Shown: positions 8,588 through 16,971, counted from the first letter of the stretch. The stretch: 64,000 nucleotides of DNA from an uncultured Poribacteria bacterium (GCA_951828385.1 OX639973.1:1116001-1180000); one strand, 5' to 3'. Numbers and translations are program-made. The notes: generated by a model from the sequence alone, not told the origin.

Positions 8588-8964
8588 TGCCACCAAAACT
8601 GCAAAAATTATAGAAAAATGCAACTTTCTCCAGATACGCCACATCAATATGGGAACGTGCGATGAATCGCACTACTACGAGCCTGCCTGTTTGTAGTAGG
8701 GAAACCATTTATTGTCCGTGAATTACCGATTTATTTTCTCAAACTTCATCAAACCGCACCTACCGGCCTGGGGATCGCGGGGTTATTATTTTTAAAATTG
8801 ACGCTTATGGTTATGTTCAAAATTGCCCAGACTCACAGTCTATGCTACAAATATCCAAGCGACTGCGTAAGTCGTAAATTTAATTCGGTGGTGTGATGGT
8901 ATTCGGCAGAAAGCCTACTCACCATCACACCTCGGGTTGTATCTATTGTAAAATTTTCCTTTCT
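8588..8964. other. Intergenic stretch of palindromes, no gene
   Basis: I see no gene here. It holds the hairpin GTGCGAT-GA-ATCGCAC (8657-8672), which recurs at 16442-16457, followed by the same CTACTACGA phrase. It also holds an 11-bp perfect inverted repeat GGTGTGATGGT / ACCATCACACC (8890-8900 and 8921-8931) just after the stop of the WD40 gene, which could help end its transcript although no strong T-run follows. Confidence 0.5.
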
Positions 8965-10914
8965 CTATTTTTTTTCAGATGCGTGTTTCCACAACAGCAC
9001 GGTGCCATCCACACTTCCGCTTGCGAGCGTCTGTCCATCAGGAGAAAACGTAACACTCTCAACCATAGCCTTATGCCCGGTGAGCGTGCGAAGTATTTCC
9101 CTTGTATCCACATCCCACACCCGAATAGTATTGTGCAGGTCCCCACTCGCGATTGTTTGACCATCGGGGGAGAACGCCATTCCAAGGCCCCATCCAGCTC
9201 CCCAATGCGTATGCCCAAATGTGTGCAGATGTTCACCCGTCTTGGTATTCCACAAGTGAAGGAATCTGTCCGGACCGGCACTTACGATTGTTGTTCTATC
9301 GGGCGAGAAAGCGACCCTCCAGACATCCTCAATATCCTCCGTGTATGTCCAAAGGAGAGTCCCTGTCTGAACATTCCAGACTTGGAGGGTCATGCCGGGA
9401 GACCCTGCGCTAACGAGTGTTGTGCCATCCGGTGAGAAAGCAACGCGTGAGCCCGGACTCCAAGGTGCTTTGAGCGTATGTATCTGTGTGCCTGTCTTGA
9501 CATTCCAGAGCCGGATAGACCCGTTGTCTGAACTGGTACTTGCGAGTGTTGCGCCATCGGGCGAGAAAGCAATACTCCAGACCCAACTCGTACGCCTAAA
9601 GCCCAAACGCTCACGTCGAATGAGTGTGCACAAGTGCTCGCCCGTCTTGGCATTCCACAACCGGATAGTCTCGTCGTCACTTCCACTTGCGAGTGTTGCC
9701 CCATCGGGTGAGAACGCAATACTATTGATATCATCCGTATGTCCTTTAAGGGGGCCGATGTGTGTTCTCGTCTTGACATTCCACAAGTGAATGGTACCGT
9801 CCCCTCCGCTTGCGAGTGTTGCCCCATCGGGTGAGAACGCAACGCTATTGACCCAACTCGTATGCACTATTGTCCGAATGGGTCTGCCTGTATTCGCATC
9901 CCAGAGTCGAAGGGTGCTGTCTGAACTGGTACTTGCGAGTGTTGTGCCATCGGGTGAGAACGCAACGCTATTGACCTCATCTGCATGTCCTTCAAGCATG
10001 TACAGTGGCATTCCTGTATTTACATTCCACAGGCGGATGGTTCCGTCGTCACTTCCGCTTGCGAGTGTTGCGCCATCCGGCGAGAAAGAAACGCTATTGA
10101 TTGTCCCCGGAAGTCCTATAAACGTCTCTAGGGGTGTACCTGTTAACGTCTCCAGGGGTGTGCCTGTTCTTGTATCCCAGAGTCGGATGGTCTTGTCGCG
10201 TCCTCCGCTTGCGAGTGTTGTGCCATCCGGGGAGAAAACAACATTCGTGACCCACCCTCTATGTCCTTTGAGCGTATGTATCTGGGTGCCTGTTCGCACG
10301 TCCAACAATGGCACGGACCCAGTATAACTACCAGTGGCGATTGTCCAGCTATCGGGTGAGAAAGCGATCGCGACTTCGGGTGAGAAAGGGCTCGCGGATT
10401 CTCCGAAATTATGCCTTGTGAGTGTGCGGAGGTGTCTACCAGTCTCTACGTACCACAACTGGATGGTCTGTTCCGACCCCGCACCCGCGATTTCTGTTCC
10501 ATCTGGAGAAAACGTGACATACGAAATCGAAGTGGTCTCGGCTGTGAGCGTGCGGATATGTCTGCCAGTCTTGGCATCCCACAACTGGATGGTCTCGTCC
10601 CCACAACTACTTGCGAGCCTCTGGCCATCCGGTGAGAAGGCGACGCTCCGGACCCAATTCTCATGTCCCGTGAGGAGGTCGAGTGCCTCTCCGGTTTCTG
10701 CGTCATAGATCCAAATCCCGATAGAACTTGGGACCGCTAACTGCCTGCTATCCGGGGAATACGCAATAGATCCCATTATTCTACCTTTACCGAGTCGGGC
10801 GATCGTGCCTTCGGGGAGAGACCATTGGGTAGAGTCCTGGGCGAAAGCGTTGGGTAGATAGAATGTCGAAACGAGGATCAACAACAAAGAAAGAGAAAAC
10901 CGGGGGCTTATCAT
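8965..10914 (-). CDS. Secreted 14-repeat WD40 beta-propeller protein
   Basis: 649 aa, signal peptide residues 1-25, GGAGG before the ATG. From about residue 45 to the end there are 14 WD40 repeats, each built as V-x-S-V-x-F-S-P-D-G ... L-A-S-x-S-x-D-x-T-I-R-L-W-D. Fourteen repeats fit two seven-bladed propellers in tandem. There is almost nothing outside the repeats, so it is a pure interaction scaffold. Repeats in the middle are very alike at DNA level, as expected from recent internal duplication. Export makes it an extracytoplasmic propeller, parallel to the Ycf48-type propellers at the other end of the window. Confidence 0.85.
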   Translation of the reverse strand: MISPRFSLSLLLILVSTFYLPNAFAQDSTQWSLPEGTIARLGKGRIMGSIAYSPDSRQLAVPSSIGIWIYDAETGEALDLLTGHENWVRSVAFSPDGQRLASSCGDETIQLWDAKTGRHIRTLTAETTSISYVTFSPDGTEIAGAGSEQTIQLWYVETGRHLRTLTRHNFGESASPFSPEVAIAFSPDSWTIATGSYTGSVPLLDVRTGTQIHTLKGHRGWVTNVVFSPDGTTLASGGRDKTIRLWDTRTGTPLETLTGTPLETFIGLPGTINSVSFSPDGATLASGSDDGTIRLWNVNTGMPLYMLEGHADEVNSVAFSPDGTTLASTSSDSTLRLWDANTGRPIRTIVHTSWVNSVAFSPDGATLASGGDGTIHLWNVKTRTHIGPLKGHTDDINSIAFSPDGATLASGSDDETIRLWNAKTGEHLCTLIRRERLGFRRTSWVWSIAFSPDGATLASTSSDNGSIRLWNVKTGTQIHTLKAPWSPGSRVAFSPDGTTLVSAGSPGMTLQVWNVQTGTLLWTYTEDIEDVWRVAFSPDRTTIVSAGPDRFLHLWNTKTGEHLHTFGHTHWGAGWGLGMAFSPDGQTIASGDLHNTIRVWDVDTREILRTLTGHKAMVESVTFSPDGQTLASGSVDGTVLLWKHASEKK

Positions 10915-10984
10915 CGTAAACCTCCTCTGTTATTAAAGGCCTTGTGAACGTTGAGGCGGTCAATTGCGTTTACAAAATCCATAC

Positions 10985-11236
10985 CTATACTATGTAGAAA
11001 GCGTCAACGTAGACCTTGCGAACGAGCAGCTCGTCGTTCTCCCCACCGTTGCTGCCCATATCAAACTCACCAGCAGGTATTAGCACCATGCCTGCTGGTG
11101 GAGGCGGTGGAGGTACTGTGCCCCCTTCATCAACTTCATCAGGGGGTACTACTGGTTGTTCTGTGTTGCAGCCAAGTATAGCACCGAACAAAAAGAGGGC
11201 ACTATAGAGACATATACAAAGTGTAAGCGGTTTCAT
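10985..11236 (-). pseudogene. Truncated FGE-like lipoprotein
   Basis: 83 codons: a lipoprotein signal (lipobox AILGC), a Pro-rich linker, then the first strands of an FGE-like domain (GMVLIPAGEFDMGSNGG, VYVDAFYI) and a stop after FYIV. The remaining about 200 residues of the domain are missing. A short downstream phrase in another frame (MDFVNA) may be what is left of the next segment. Its first 63 bases, including the ribosome site, are almost identical to those of the LamG lipoprotein at 14198-15007. Confidence 0.75.
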
Positions 11237-11252
11237 AAAATCTCCTTTTTAT
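11190..11252 (-). repeat. 63-bp duplicated leader cassette (copies 14961-15023 and 14088-14136)
   Basis: The ribosome site AAAAAGGAGATTTTATG plus the first 17 or so codons (MKPLTLCICLY...) occur at 11190-11252 and 14961-15023 with one mismatch. A shorter decayed version (MESLTLCICLF then stop) lies at 14085-14136. The downstream domains differ between copies: FGE-like, LamG, nothing. So the secretion leader was copied separately from the domains. Confidence 0.75.
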
Positions 11253-11344
11253 CTATCATTAAACTTCGGTGTCAAAACCCAATCCTTTAGGTTTGGGATG
11301 TAGACACCGCCTATGTTAATTAGACCAAACCTCTGAAAAAAGAT

Positions 11345-11373
11345 TTGACATTCAGTCTAAAATGTTGTATAAT
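11345..11373 (+). promoter_or_regulatory. Consensus sigma70 promoter
   Basis: TTGACA at 11345-11350 and TATAAT at 11368-11373 are separated by exactly 17 bases: both hexamers are perfect. It points away from the truncated FGE-like gene, and no plus-strand protein gene follows. The predicted start near 11380 falls at the first arm of the structured RNA described at 11378-11458. Confidence 0.75.
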
Positions 11374-11377
11374 TATT

Positions 11378-11458
11378 ATAGTCATTGATTGAGACGTGTA
11401 AACTTCGGCAACCTTGCCGTTGGTCTCAATCACCCTTTTACACGGGCAGAATGACTAT
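11378..11458 (+). ncRNA. Candidate structured RNA with a pseudoknot
   Basis: Four perfect pairings nest in 81 bases. Stem A: ATAGTCATT (11378-11386) with AATGACTAT (11450-11458). Stem B: GATTGAGAC (11387-11395) with GTCTCAATC (11423-11431). Stem D: CGGCA / TGCCG (11406-11410, 11415-11419). Stem C: GTGTAAA (11396-11402), which lies in the loop of B, pairs with TTTACAC (11437-11443), outside B, making a pseudoknot. Stem A closes the whole structure. A perfect promoter sits at the right distance. I do not match it to a known RNA family. The order B-C-D-B'-C' resembles the P1/P2/P3 core of HDV-like ribozymes, but P4 is absent. Confidence 0.45.
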
Positions 11459-11568
11459 GGCTAATTACCATGAAAATGAACATTTCAGTAGGACAAAAAC
11501 TATGCGACATTGCGATCGTATATCCCCTACATTTGATAACGTTTAAGTAAAGTCTGAGTCAACCGAAT

Positions 11569-11709
11569 TTACTTGATCAGGTAATTTTTGATGATTTCGG
11601 CTGCGACTGCCCCTTTAGGATTAACTTCATCCTGCGTTTGATACACGATTGCGATTCTGCCGAGATTGCCGTCTCTTACAATAACAGGGTCTGCTCGTGT
11701 TGCCCTCAT
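11569..11709 (-). pseudogene. 46-codon C-terminal gene remnant behind the COG3014 gene
   Basis: Reads MRATRADPVIVRDGNLGR, then IAIVYQTQDEVNPKGAVA and AEIIKNYLIK, with a normal coding look. A good ribosome site (AAGGAG, 11727-11735) leads to an ATG at 11720 that gives only MKSK and a stop in another frame. This suggests the signal peptide and N-terminus were deleted and the C-terminus left behind. It lies where a third lipoprotein of the LpoB/COG3014 operon would be. Family not recognised. Confidence 0.5.
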
Positions 11710-11821
11710 TTGCTTTTCATGAAAATCTTCTCCTTATGGGTTAATTTCATGCCCATTGTGTCTTGTACATCTCTGCAAGCACACCCTCCCTTCAGGGGGA
11801 ATTTGGACATCTCGGTAAGGG

Positions 11822-13378
11822 TTACTCATACGTCCGATAATTAAGAAATGTTATCCGGTTTGATGAAATCTCAACATTCCTTAAGGTCTGTGAAGTCCTG
11901 CTTTGTCCGTTGGCATCTAAAAAAAAGAGTGTGAGGTTATGGGTCCCCGGTGAAAGAGGCAGTCGTAGCAAAAATATGCGATTGGGCAAGGTTTGCCAAC
12001 ACCGTGTGTCAGCCCGTTCAGTAGCGACACTAACAATGTTCACCATATTACCGATACCATCCGCCCAGATTTGGGTTTTTCTTGCCGCTAATTCTTCCAT
12101 TTTGAGACGCTCTTTCTGTTCAGGGGTCAGTTTTTTCTCTGCCTCCTCACGCTTCTCTTTTATCTCGTCAGCCTCTTTTTTCTTTTTCTCCGCGACTGTT
12201 TTTGCGACTCTATGAACCAAGTATTTTAAAACAGCGCGGGTCGTAGTTCGGAAAAGAATAGTGGATTCTTGGGCGTTAAGGGTTTCTATCGCCGCGGTTT
12301 CAAGATCCGCCACCAAGATCCCGGCCTGCTCGCCTTTTTCGGTTTGTATCACAATTCCTGCGATTTCGGGGCGGTTAGAGGTAATTGCTGGCATTGCGAC
12401 GTGCAGGATATATTCTACATCAATATCTGTATAAGATCTGCCTTCACGTTGACGGTTTAAAAGTGTTTCAACAAGATTTCCAGCGGTATCCTGATTATTC
12501 TTATTTTTTTCCCGAAATGCTTCAAGTTTCGTGTCGGCTTTAAGAATAGGGAATGTCAGTGTTTTTTGATGTCTATGAGGTATGTATCCGCTTTCATAAA
12601 AAAGAACGAATTCTCCGGTGTTGGTGGCGCGCGGGGTCGGCTCCCCGTATTGTCTCTGATAATCGGCGGCTTCTTGAGTAAAACCGAGTTTCCGTGCCAA
12701 CCGGACCAACGAATATCCGATGTCGTCAGGCGTTTTCACACCTGTCTTCTTTGCTGCGCTGCGGTAGTACATTTCTGCTTGCCGGTATGAGACAAACGCG
12801 TCGTTCCAATCGCCAGCGGCTTCAAAACACATTCCAGACAGATACGCCAAGAACCCTGCCCCGAAAAAATCATAATTCTCGTTGTCAGTCTTGTAGGCAT
12901 TCATAAGATTTGTTGCCCGTCGGCACTCTACGAGTGCCCCGTCTAACTGATTCAGATAGAGGTAATTGAGTATCCGATAATAGTGGCTCAGCAACCGCTC
13001 AAATTGAGTGCCAGGGTAAGGGCGTACGCGGTCATTTGTTATAAGAGCAAGTCCCTCTTTAGAAACACTGCGAGTGTAGAGGTCTTCAGAAATATCCTCC
13101 GCAATAGAAAGTGCTGTGTTGCTTTCCGGGAATCGATTTGCATAGTGTGCAACCAGCCCTTGCTCAAAAAGAAACGGAAGTTTCTGATTCTTCGGTGCCA
13201 CCTTTTCCATATAGGCGAAGGCAGCATCAGGGTGTCCCGCCTCTAAAAAGGAGTGCACCTCTGTCATGTTATAGCCGCTGCAGCCCGTAAGGAGCACCAG
13301 CATCATCAAAAATCCATATAAACAGTTATCTATAGGGATTCTACGCGTATATCTCATGGGTTTTCGTCTTTGGTACAT
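11822..13378 (-). CDS. COG3014-family lipoprotein (TPR-like)
   Basis: 518 aa from the ATG whose ribosome site (GAGG) overlaps the stop of the preceding LpoB-like gene; a later ATG at 13357 is also possible. A lipobox LLTGC follows the hydrophobic segment. Residues about 40-270 form helical TPR-like repeats (AFAYMEKVAPKN, DWNDAFVSYRQAEMYYRSA). A charged Lys/Glu coiled coil lies near residue 425, and the C-terminal part is beta-rich (TLFFLDANG). COG3014 proteins are typically encoded beside LpoB-type activators of penicillin-binding proteins, as here, so a periplasmic or outer-membrane role in cell-wall synthesis is likely. Confidence 0.75.
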   Translation of the reverse strand: MYQRRKPMRYTRRIPIDNCLYGFLMMLVLLTGCSGYNMTEVHSFLEAGHPDAAFAYMEKVAPKNQKLPFLFEQGLVAHYANRFPESNTALSIAEDISEDLYTRSVSKEGLALITNDRVRPYPGTQFERLLSHYYRILNYLYLNQLDGALVECRRATNLMNAYKTDNENYDFFGAGFLAYLSGMCFEAAGDWNDAFVSYRQAEMYYRSAAKKTGVKTPDDIGYSLVRLARKLGFTQEAADYQRQYGEPTPRATNTGEFVLFYESGYIPHRHQKTLTFPILKADTKLEAFREKNKNNQDTAGNLVETLLNRQREGRSYTDIDVEYILHVAMPAITSNRPEIAGIVIQTEKGEQAGILVADLETAAIETLNAQESTILFRTTTRAVLKYLVHRVAKTVAEKKKKEADEIKEKREEAEKKLTPEQKERLKMEELAARKTQIWADGIGNMVNIVSVATERADTRCWQTLPNRIFLLRLPLSPGTHNLTLFFLDANGQSRTSQTLRNVEISSNRITFLNYRTYE

Positions 13379-13385
13379 GTTCTGT

Positions 13386-13979
13386 CTACCTCGGATGCTT
13401 AATAGATTTTTTAATTTTCTTTTGCCCGATCCAGACCTTTTCGTTGGTTTCAATGTTGCTCAAGGTCAGATCAGTCTGATAAAAAATAACATGCTGCCGG
13501 CCTTCTCGGTCTTCAATAGCATTGACTTCACCTGTCATCATATAATCTGCGCCGAGTTCGCGTCCCATCTGTTTAATGGTTTCGGCTGCGGCGAATTCGC
13601 CTTGGTCCATGCGCTCGGCGCGAATTTCGCCGCGTTCACTCTGACTGGATACCGGTCGGACTTTTCCGGAAGCAATGAAGGCGCGCTCGATATCGCTAAT
13701 AAACGTTTGAACGGCGATCCGATTTGCATCCAAACTCTTATCGTGAATAGCCCCCACAATCACAACGGGTGCGCTCTGTTGCGCTTGCAGGTGGTCAGTA
13801 ATCCACCGGTGTCTGAGGCAATCATCGATCATCTCCTGTGCGACGAGACGCGAGTCGGTATCGTTCCAGCGGCCGGAGAGGTCAACCGTGGTGTCCGGTG
13901 AAATGCGTGTTACTTGTTTGCCACCGCACCCTGTTAAAGTTATTACGATTCCAATCAATAGTGTCAACATTCGATACAT
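13386..13979 (-). CDS. LpoB-like penicillin-binding-protein activator lipoprotein
   Basis: 197 aa from the ATG preceded by GGAGGA; an upstream in-frame ATG would put a charged tail before the signal and is unlikely. Lipobox TLTGC. The mature part has the LpoB/FlgO-type fold pattern: DLSGRWND, ARAFIxSGKV-like IERAFIASGKVRPV, a MGRELGADYMMTGEVNAI core and an ending strand pair. LpoB family members reach from the outer membrane to stimulate bifunctional peptidoglycan synthases. It is the first gene of a two-gene operon with the COG3014 gene, separated by 7 bases. Confidence 0.75.
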   Translation of the reverse strand: MYRMLTLLIGIVITLTGCGGKQVTRISPDTTVDLSGRWNDTDSRLVAQEMIDDCLRHRWITDHLQAQQSAPVVIVGAIHDKSLDANRIAVQTFISDIERAFIASGKVRPVSSQSERGEIRAERMDQGEFAAAETIKQMGRELGADYMMTGEVNAIEDREGRQHVIFYQTDLTLSNIETNEKVWIGQKKIKKSIKHPR

Positions 13980-14084
13980 TATTCTTCCTCCGTATATATG
14001 GCAATTACGTTGCCAATGAATCATGAAAACCTTTTTTATCTTTCTTCCCAGGTTGTGCCAAACTTACCCAAAAAATAGGAAACT

Positions 14085-14120
14085 TCAAAAGAGACAGATA
14101 CAAAGTGTAAGCGATTCCAT
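14085..14120 (-). pseudogene. Decayed lipoprotein leader
   Basis: With its ribosome site AAAAAGGAGATATT it reads MESLTLCICLF and stops. It matches the MKPLTLCICLY leaders at 11236 and 15007. The stretch beyond it (to about 14050) has a weak likeness to the LamG gene, so this may be the stump of a deleted LamG lipoprotein. Confidence 0.6.
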
Positions 14121-14197
14121 AATATCTCCTTTTTATTTTATTCTGTCGGGGTTAGAAACCCCTCCTACAAGCGTGTTTTGGATCTTGAAAGGAACCT

Positions 14198-15007
14198 TTA
14201 GTGCGGTTGCGGTGGCGTACTTTTGTTCATCTCTTCACGAATTTCGGCTGCGCTAAGGGCCCGACTCCAGATGCGGACCTCGTCAATACTGCCCCAGAAG
14301 TTACGGGAAGGTTCGTGAGAATTTCCTATCCGAACTGGCGCGGTATCCTCTCCACCCGGGAGCCTCTCTGCGATGACAGTATTGCCAATATTTTCGCCAT
14401 TCAGCCAATACCGGTGTACTCCATCATCTACTTGTGCAACGACATGTTGCCACGTGTTCAGTCTGAGTCGTTTTTGGCTGTTGCTTCCCACAAAGTTCCC
14501 GACACTCAGATGCAAGGAACCATCACTCACTGTATAAAAACTGTAGGAACGCGGGAGGTTACCTTTGGTGATAATGGCCTGCCACGTGGCATTATTGGGT
14601 CCGTGAAAACGCCTCGGATAAATCCAAGCCATCACGGTAACATTTCTATCCACAGTCAAATGATCATAATGATCGATTTCAACGTGATCGTTTACCCCGT
14701 CAAATTCTAATGCTTTGCCAAACTTACCATTAACCACCTGCGGGCCTCCGATGAGCTCAGCACTAATAAACCCATGATCTGAGTTACCCCTCGTGAATTG
14801 GTTCCAAAAGAACTCATCAAAACCCTGCCTGAGGATAAGTGTAAAATCAGACTTTGGAGGCACATCTTTATCAGGTGGAGTTACTGTGACTACTGCATCA
14901 GGGGGTACTATAGGAGGCGGATCTACTGGTTCTTCTGTGTCGCAGCCGATTATAACACTGAAAAAGAGGGCACCATAGAGACATATACAAAGTGTAAGCG
15001 GTTTCAT
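14198..15007 (-). CDS. LamG-domain lipoprotein
   Basis: 269 aa, lipobox IIGC, then a Pro/Asp-rich linker to about residue 55. Residues about 75-255 are a LamG/concanavalin-like sandwich: GKALEFDGVNDHVEI, VTVMAWIYP, RLNTWQHVVAQVDDG, YWLNGENIG and the closing SIDEVRIWSRALSAAEI. Such domains bind carbohydrate or protein at the cell surface. The leader cassette is shared with the truncated FGE-like lipoprotein at 10985. A second LamG protein at 51339 is only distantly similar. Confidence 0.85.
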   Translation of the reverse strand: MKPLTLCICLYGALFFSVIIGCDTEEPVDPPPIVPPDAVVTVTPPDKDVPPKSDFTLILRQGFDEFFWNQFTRGNSDHGFISAELIGGPQVVNGKFGKALEFDGVNDHVEIDHYDHLTVDRNVTVMAWIYPRRFHGPNNATWQAIITKGNLPRSYSFYTVSDGSLHLSVGNFVGSNSQKRLRLNTWQHVVAQVDDGVHRYWLNGENIGNTVIAERLPGGEDTAPVRIGNSHEPSRNFWGSIDEVRIWSRALSAAEIREEMNKSTPPQPH

Positions 15008-15067
15008 AAAATCTCCTTTTTATAACGACTTGTGCTAATTGTTTGAAGGAAGCATTATTCACACGGA

Positions 15068-15117
15068 TTTCGTAGCGTAGACTGTTAGTCTGCGTCATAA
15101 GCGGCACAATCTAACAG
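15068..15117. repeat. Palindromic intergenic repeat
   Basis: Outer arms GTAGCGTA / TATGCTAC enclose inner hairpins built from AGACT/AGTCT and ATCT/AGAT. The same outer arms, with different inner stems, occur at 29776-29836, and a half copy (GTCTATGCTACAA) near 8836. Confidence 0.5.
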
Positions 15118-15137
15118 ATTATGCTACAAAGTCAACG

Positions 15138-15281
15138 CTATCGCGCCTCTGAGGAAAGCGTTTTGTTAATCGCTCCGCGAAGGTTAGCATCGGGGATGTT
15201 TACGACCTCGGTGGCGGCGGATCTTATCAGAAATATCGCGCAAAGTGCGGTGATTGAGCTGATTACAAACGTTTTCCGCAT
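15138..15281 (-). pseudogene. Truncated copy of the LRR/FGE-like gene start
   Basis: Reads MRKTFVISSITALCAIFL, then IRSAATEVVNIPDANLR, GAINKTLSSEAR and a stop. This is nearly the same as the first 47 residues of the gene at 6509-8479, including the GAGGAGAACG ribosome site. Everything after the first helix is missing. Confidence 0.75.
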
Positions 15282-15501
15282 TATCTCGTTCTCCTCTATC
15301 TGGATAGAATAATTTTTTGACATCCGGGCGAATGCCAGCATCGTAGACCTTCAGCACCCGATAAAAACACGATGAGAAGAAAATGTAGTTAATAGTGAAG
15401 CAATTGCCAAGCATCCTGAACCCCGGCGTATGTCTTCACAGAGGAACAACACTGCCAGGGAGCAAGTTAATTGAGAATCCCGAAGAGAGAAAATTATGCT
15501 A

Positions 15502-15981
15502 TTACGCTTTCTTCTCCCATTTGAATAAGATTGCACCATCGAGATCGGGATGCGCTAGAACCAGTCTAAGATCTGTTCCTGACAATGTATAGGTTATAGT
15601 AGTCGGGTCGTCCTCAAGGATGATATTTGTGTCCGTTGCCGACCATTTGTCTGATTTCCAAACGACTTCTGTGCCGTCTTCGTGATATACGTACGCCATA
15701 AAGAAGGAACCTCCGTTAACCATAACTATATCTCCGGTGACATCTGGAGGTTCCAACTCAAAAATCAGTTCATCAAGTTCGAGTTCAGCTTCAGCTGGGA
15801 CCTCAAGTTTGAGTTCAACCCAAGTTAGTCGATATTGCCCTGTTAGCTGCTCCTCAGGAGATGGCGGATCGTCTTCTATTGGAGGTGGCTGTGGCGGGTC
15901 TTCAGTTCTCCAGCAGCCTACCACGGAAATAGCGAATAAGCCAAGTAGCAGGATCCCTAAGATACGTAAACTCGTTTTCAT
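15502..15981 (-). CDS. Small lipoprotein with lipocalin-like C-terminal domain
   Basis: 159 aa from the ATG that begins MKTSLRILGI; an upstream ATG would add a 42-residue charged tail before the signal. Lipobox SVVGC, then a Pro-rich stretch. The mature part opens LTGQYRLTWVELKLEV and closes with a WEKKA strand, the same plan as the lipoproteins at 17058 and 17705, which start DRVGTYTLVHVEVEAGG and end YTWQKT. Together these are three diverged paralogues of a small beta-barrel lipoprotein. Ligand unknown. Confidence 0.65.
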   Translation of the reverse strand: MKTSLRILGILLLGLFAISVVGCWRTEDPPQPPPIEDDPPSPEEQLTGQYRLTWVELKLEVPAEAELELDELIFELEPPDVTGDIVMVNGGSFFMAYVYHEDGTEVVWKSDKWSATDTNIILEDDPTTITYTLSGTDLRLVLAHPDLDGAILFKWEKKA

Positions 15982-16220
15982 AAAAAGTATCCTTTCTCGC
16001 AGAAAGGCGAGGGGTATAAGTGTTCCAAATGAGTCGCGTGGCAACGTGCCATGGCATCGAGTCAATCGGTTTTGGTAGAGACTGGTAATCATCTTAAAAT
16101 TGTTCAAACTTTAATACATAGAATGATAGCAATCCAATCTCTGAATGGATTGCGAGGGTAAAGGCGTAAAGGTTTGGCGGTTTACGCAACGAGAACCGTC
16201 AAGGTTACGCAATTCCAAAA

Positions 16221-16404
16221 CTACCAGAGGATACCGTGGAGCTCTATAAAAATCCCGATGTGATGCACAAACGGTGTAGAAAAGTCCCAAGAACGACGAG
16301 TTGACCCGCGCCAATAACGATCATAACTGAGAGCAAGTTCAATTGAGCTATAACGCGCCCACTGATATCCTATTAGTGCTTCAATGTTGAGTTTATAGGT
16401 AATC
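16221..16404 (-). pseudogene. 3' part of a split outer-membrane barrel gene
   Basis: Beyond the palindromic element the frame reads ITYKLNIEALIGYQWAR, YSSIELALSYDRYW, and ends HHIGIFIELHGILW with a terminal aromatic residue, typical of the last strand of an outer-membrane barrel. It has no credible start of its own. It fits as the missing C-terminal strands of the gene at 16480-16971. Confidence 0.55.
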
Positions 16405-16407
16405 CTG

Positions 16408-16466
16408 TTCGTAGTAGGGCAATTCATTGCCCGTTGCTGACGTGCGATAAATCGCACTACTACGAA
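16408..16466. repeat. Palindromic element inserted in a barrel gene
   Basis: Terminal repeats TTCGTAGTAG (16408-16417) and CTACTACGAA (16457-16466) enclose two hairpins, GGGCAA-TTCA-TTGCCC (16417-16432) and GTGCGAT-AA-ATCGCAC (16442-16457). The flank 16467-16500, read on the minus strand, matches 21998-22037 on the plus strand at about 35 of 40 positions, so the mobile unit is probably larger than the palindrome. Confidence 0.6.
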
Positions 16467-16479
16467 CCTACCCTCAGAT

Positions 16480-16971
16480 TCAAAGTTGAAAGACTACTAT
16501 ACCTCCACGGATACGAACTGAAGGTATCCCAAATAAGGGCAGCGATTCACTGTATGTGTTGTCATCATCATCAGTCGGTATTGGGAATATAAAAGTTCCA
16601 ATTCTACCGAAAATATAAACCTTGTCATAATTCGCCGGAAAATACCTGTAACCTAAACCCATTCCTGCACTAGGGAAACGTATATCGGACTCGATGTAAT
16701 ATAACTGACGTTCATCCACACCGTATCCCAATGCCAGCGAAAGGGACGGGAGCGGTAGGACTGTTATTGGTCCAATTGATAAATGTGGCACCTCTTCCAG
16801 TTCCAGTTCCAGTTGTTTTTCCAAATCCCAATTAAGGGCATCTGTACCGCGGACACCAATACCGAGGCTAATAGCAAGACCTTTTCGGTACTCGAATTGA
16901 GATGCCTCTGCATGCGTTAGTGAAGGGGTCGCAAACAAACAACAGGTTAAAACAAAATATAGTTTTTTCAT
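16480..16971 (-). CDS. Outer-membrane beta-barrel-like protein, probably 5' part of a split gene
   Basis: 163 aa, signal peptide ending at THA near residue 21, GGAG before the ATG. Alternating hydrophobic strands (GLAISLGIGV, LSLALGYGV, AGMGLGYRYFPANYDKVYI) suggest a porin-like barrel. It ends RGGIVVFQL inside a repeated element, without the usual aromatic final residue. The missing end is probably encoded at 16221-16404. The protein may be non-functional. Confidence 0.55.
   Translation of the reverse strand: MKKLYFVLTCCLFATPSLTHAEASQFEYRKGLAISLGIGVRGTDALNWDLEKQLELELEEVPHLSIGPITVLPLPSLSLALGYGVDERQLYYIESDIRFPSAGMGLGYRYFPANYDKVYIFGRIGTFIFPIPTDDDDNTYSESLPLFGIPSVRIRGGIVVFQL

Noticed and set aside
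11378-11458. Firm call as an HDV-like ribozyme
   Set aside because: The nested order fits, but P4 and the usual catalytic joining region are absent, and P3 is too long.
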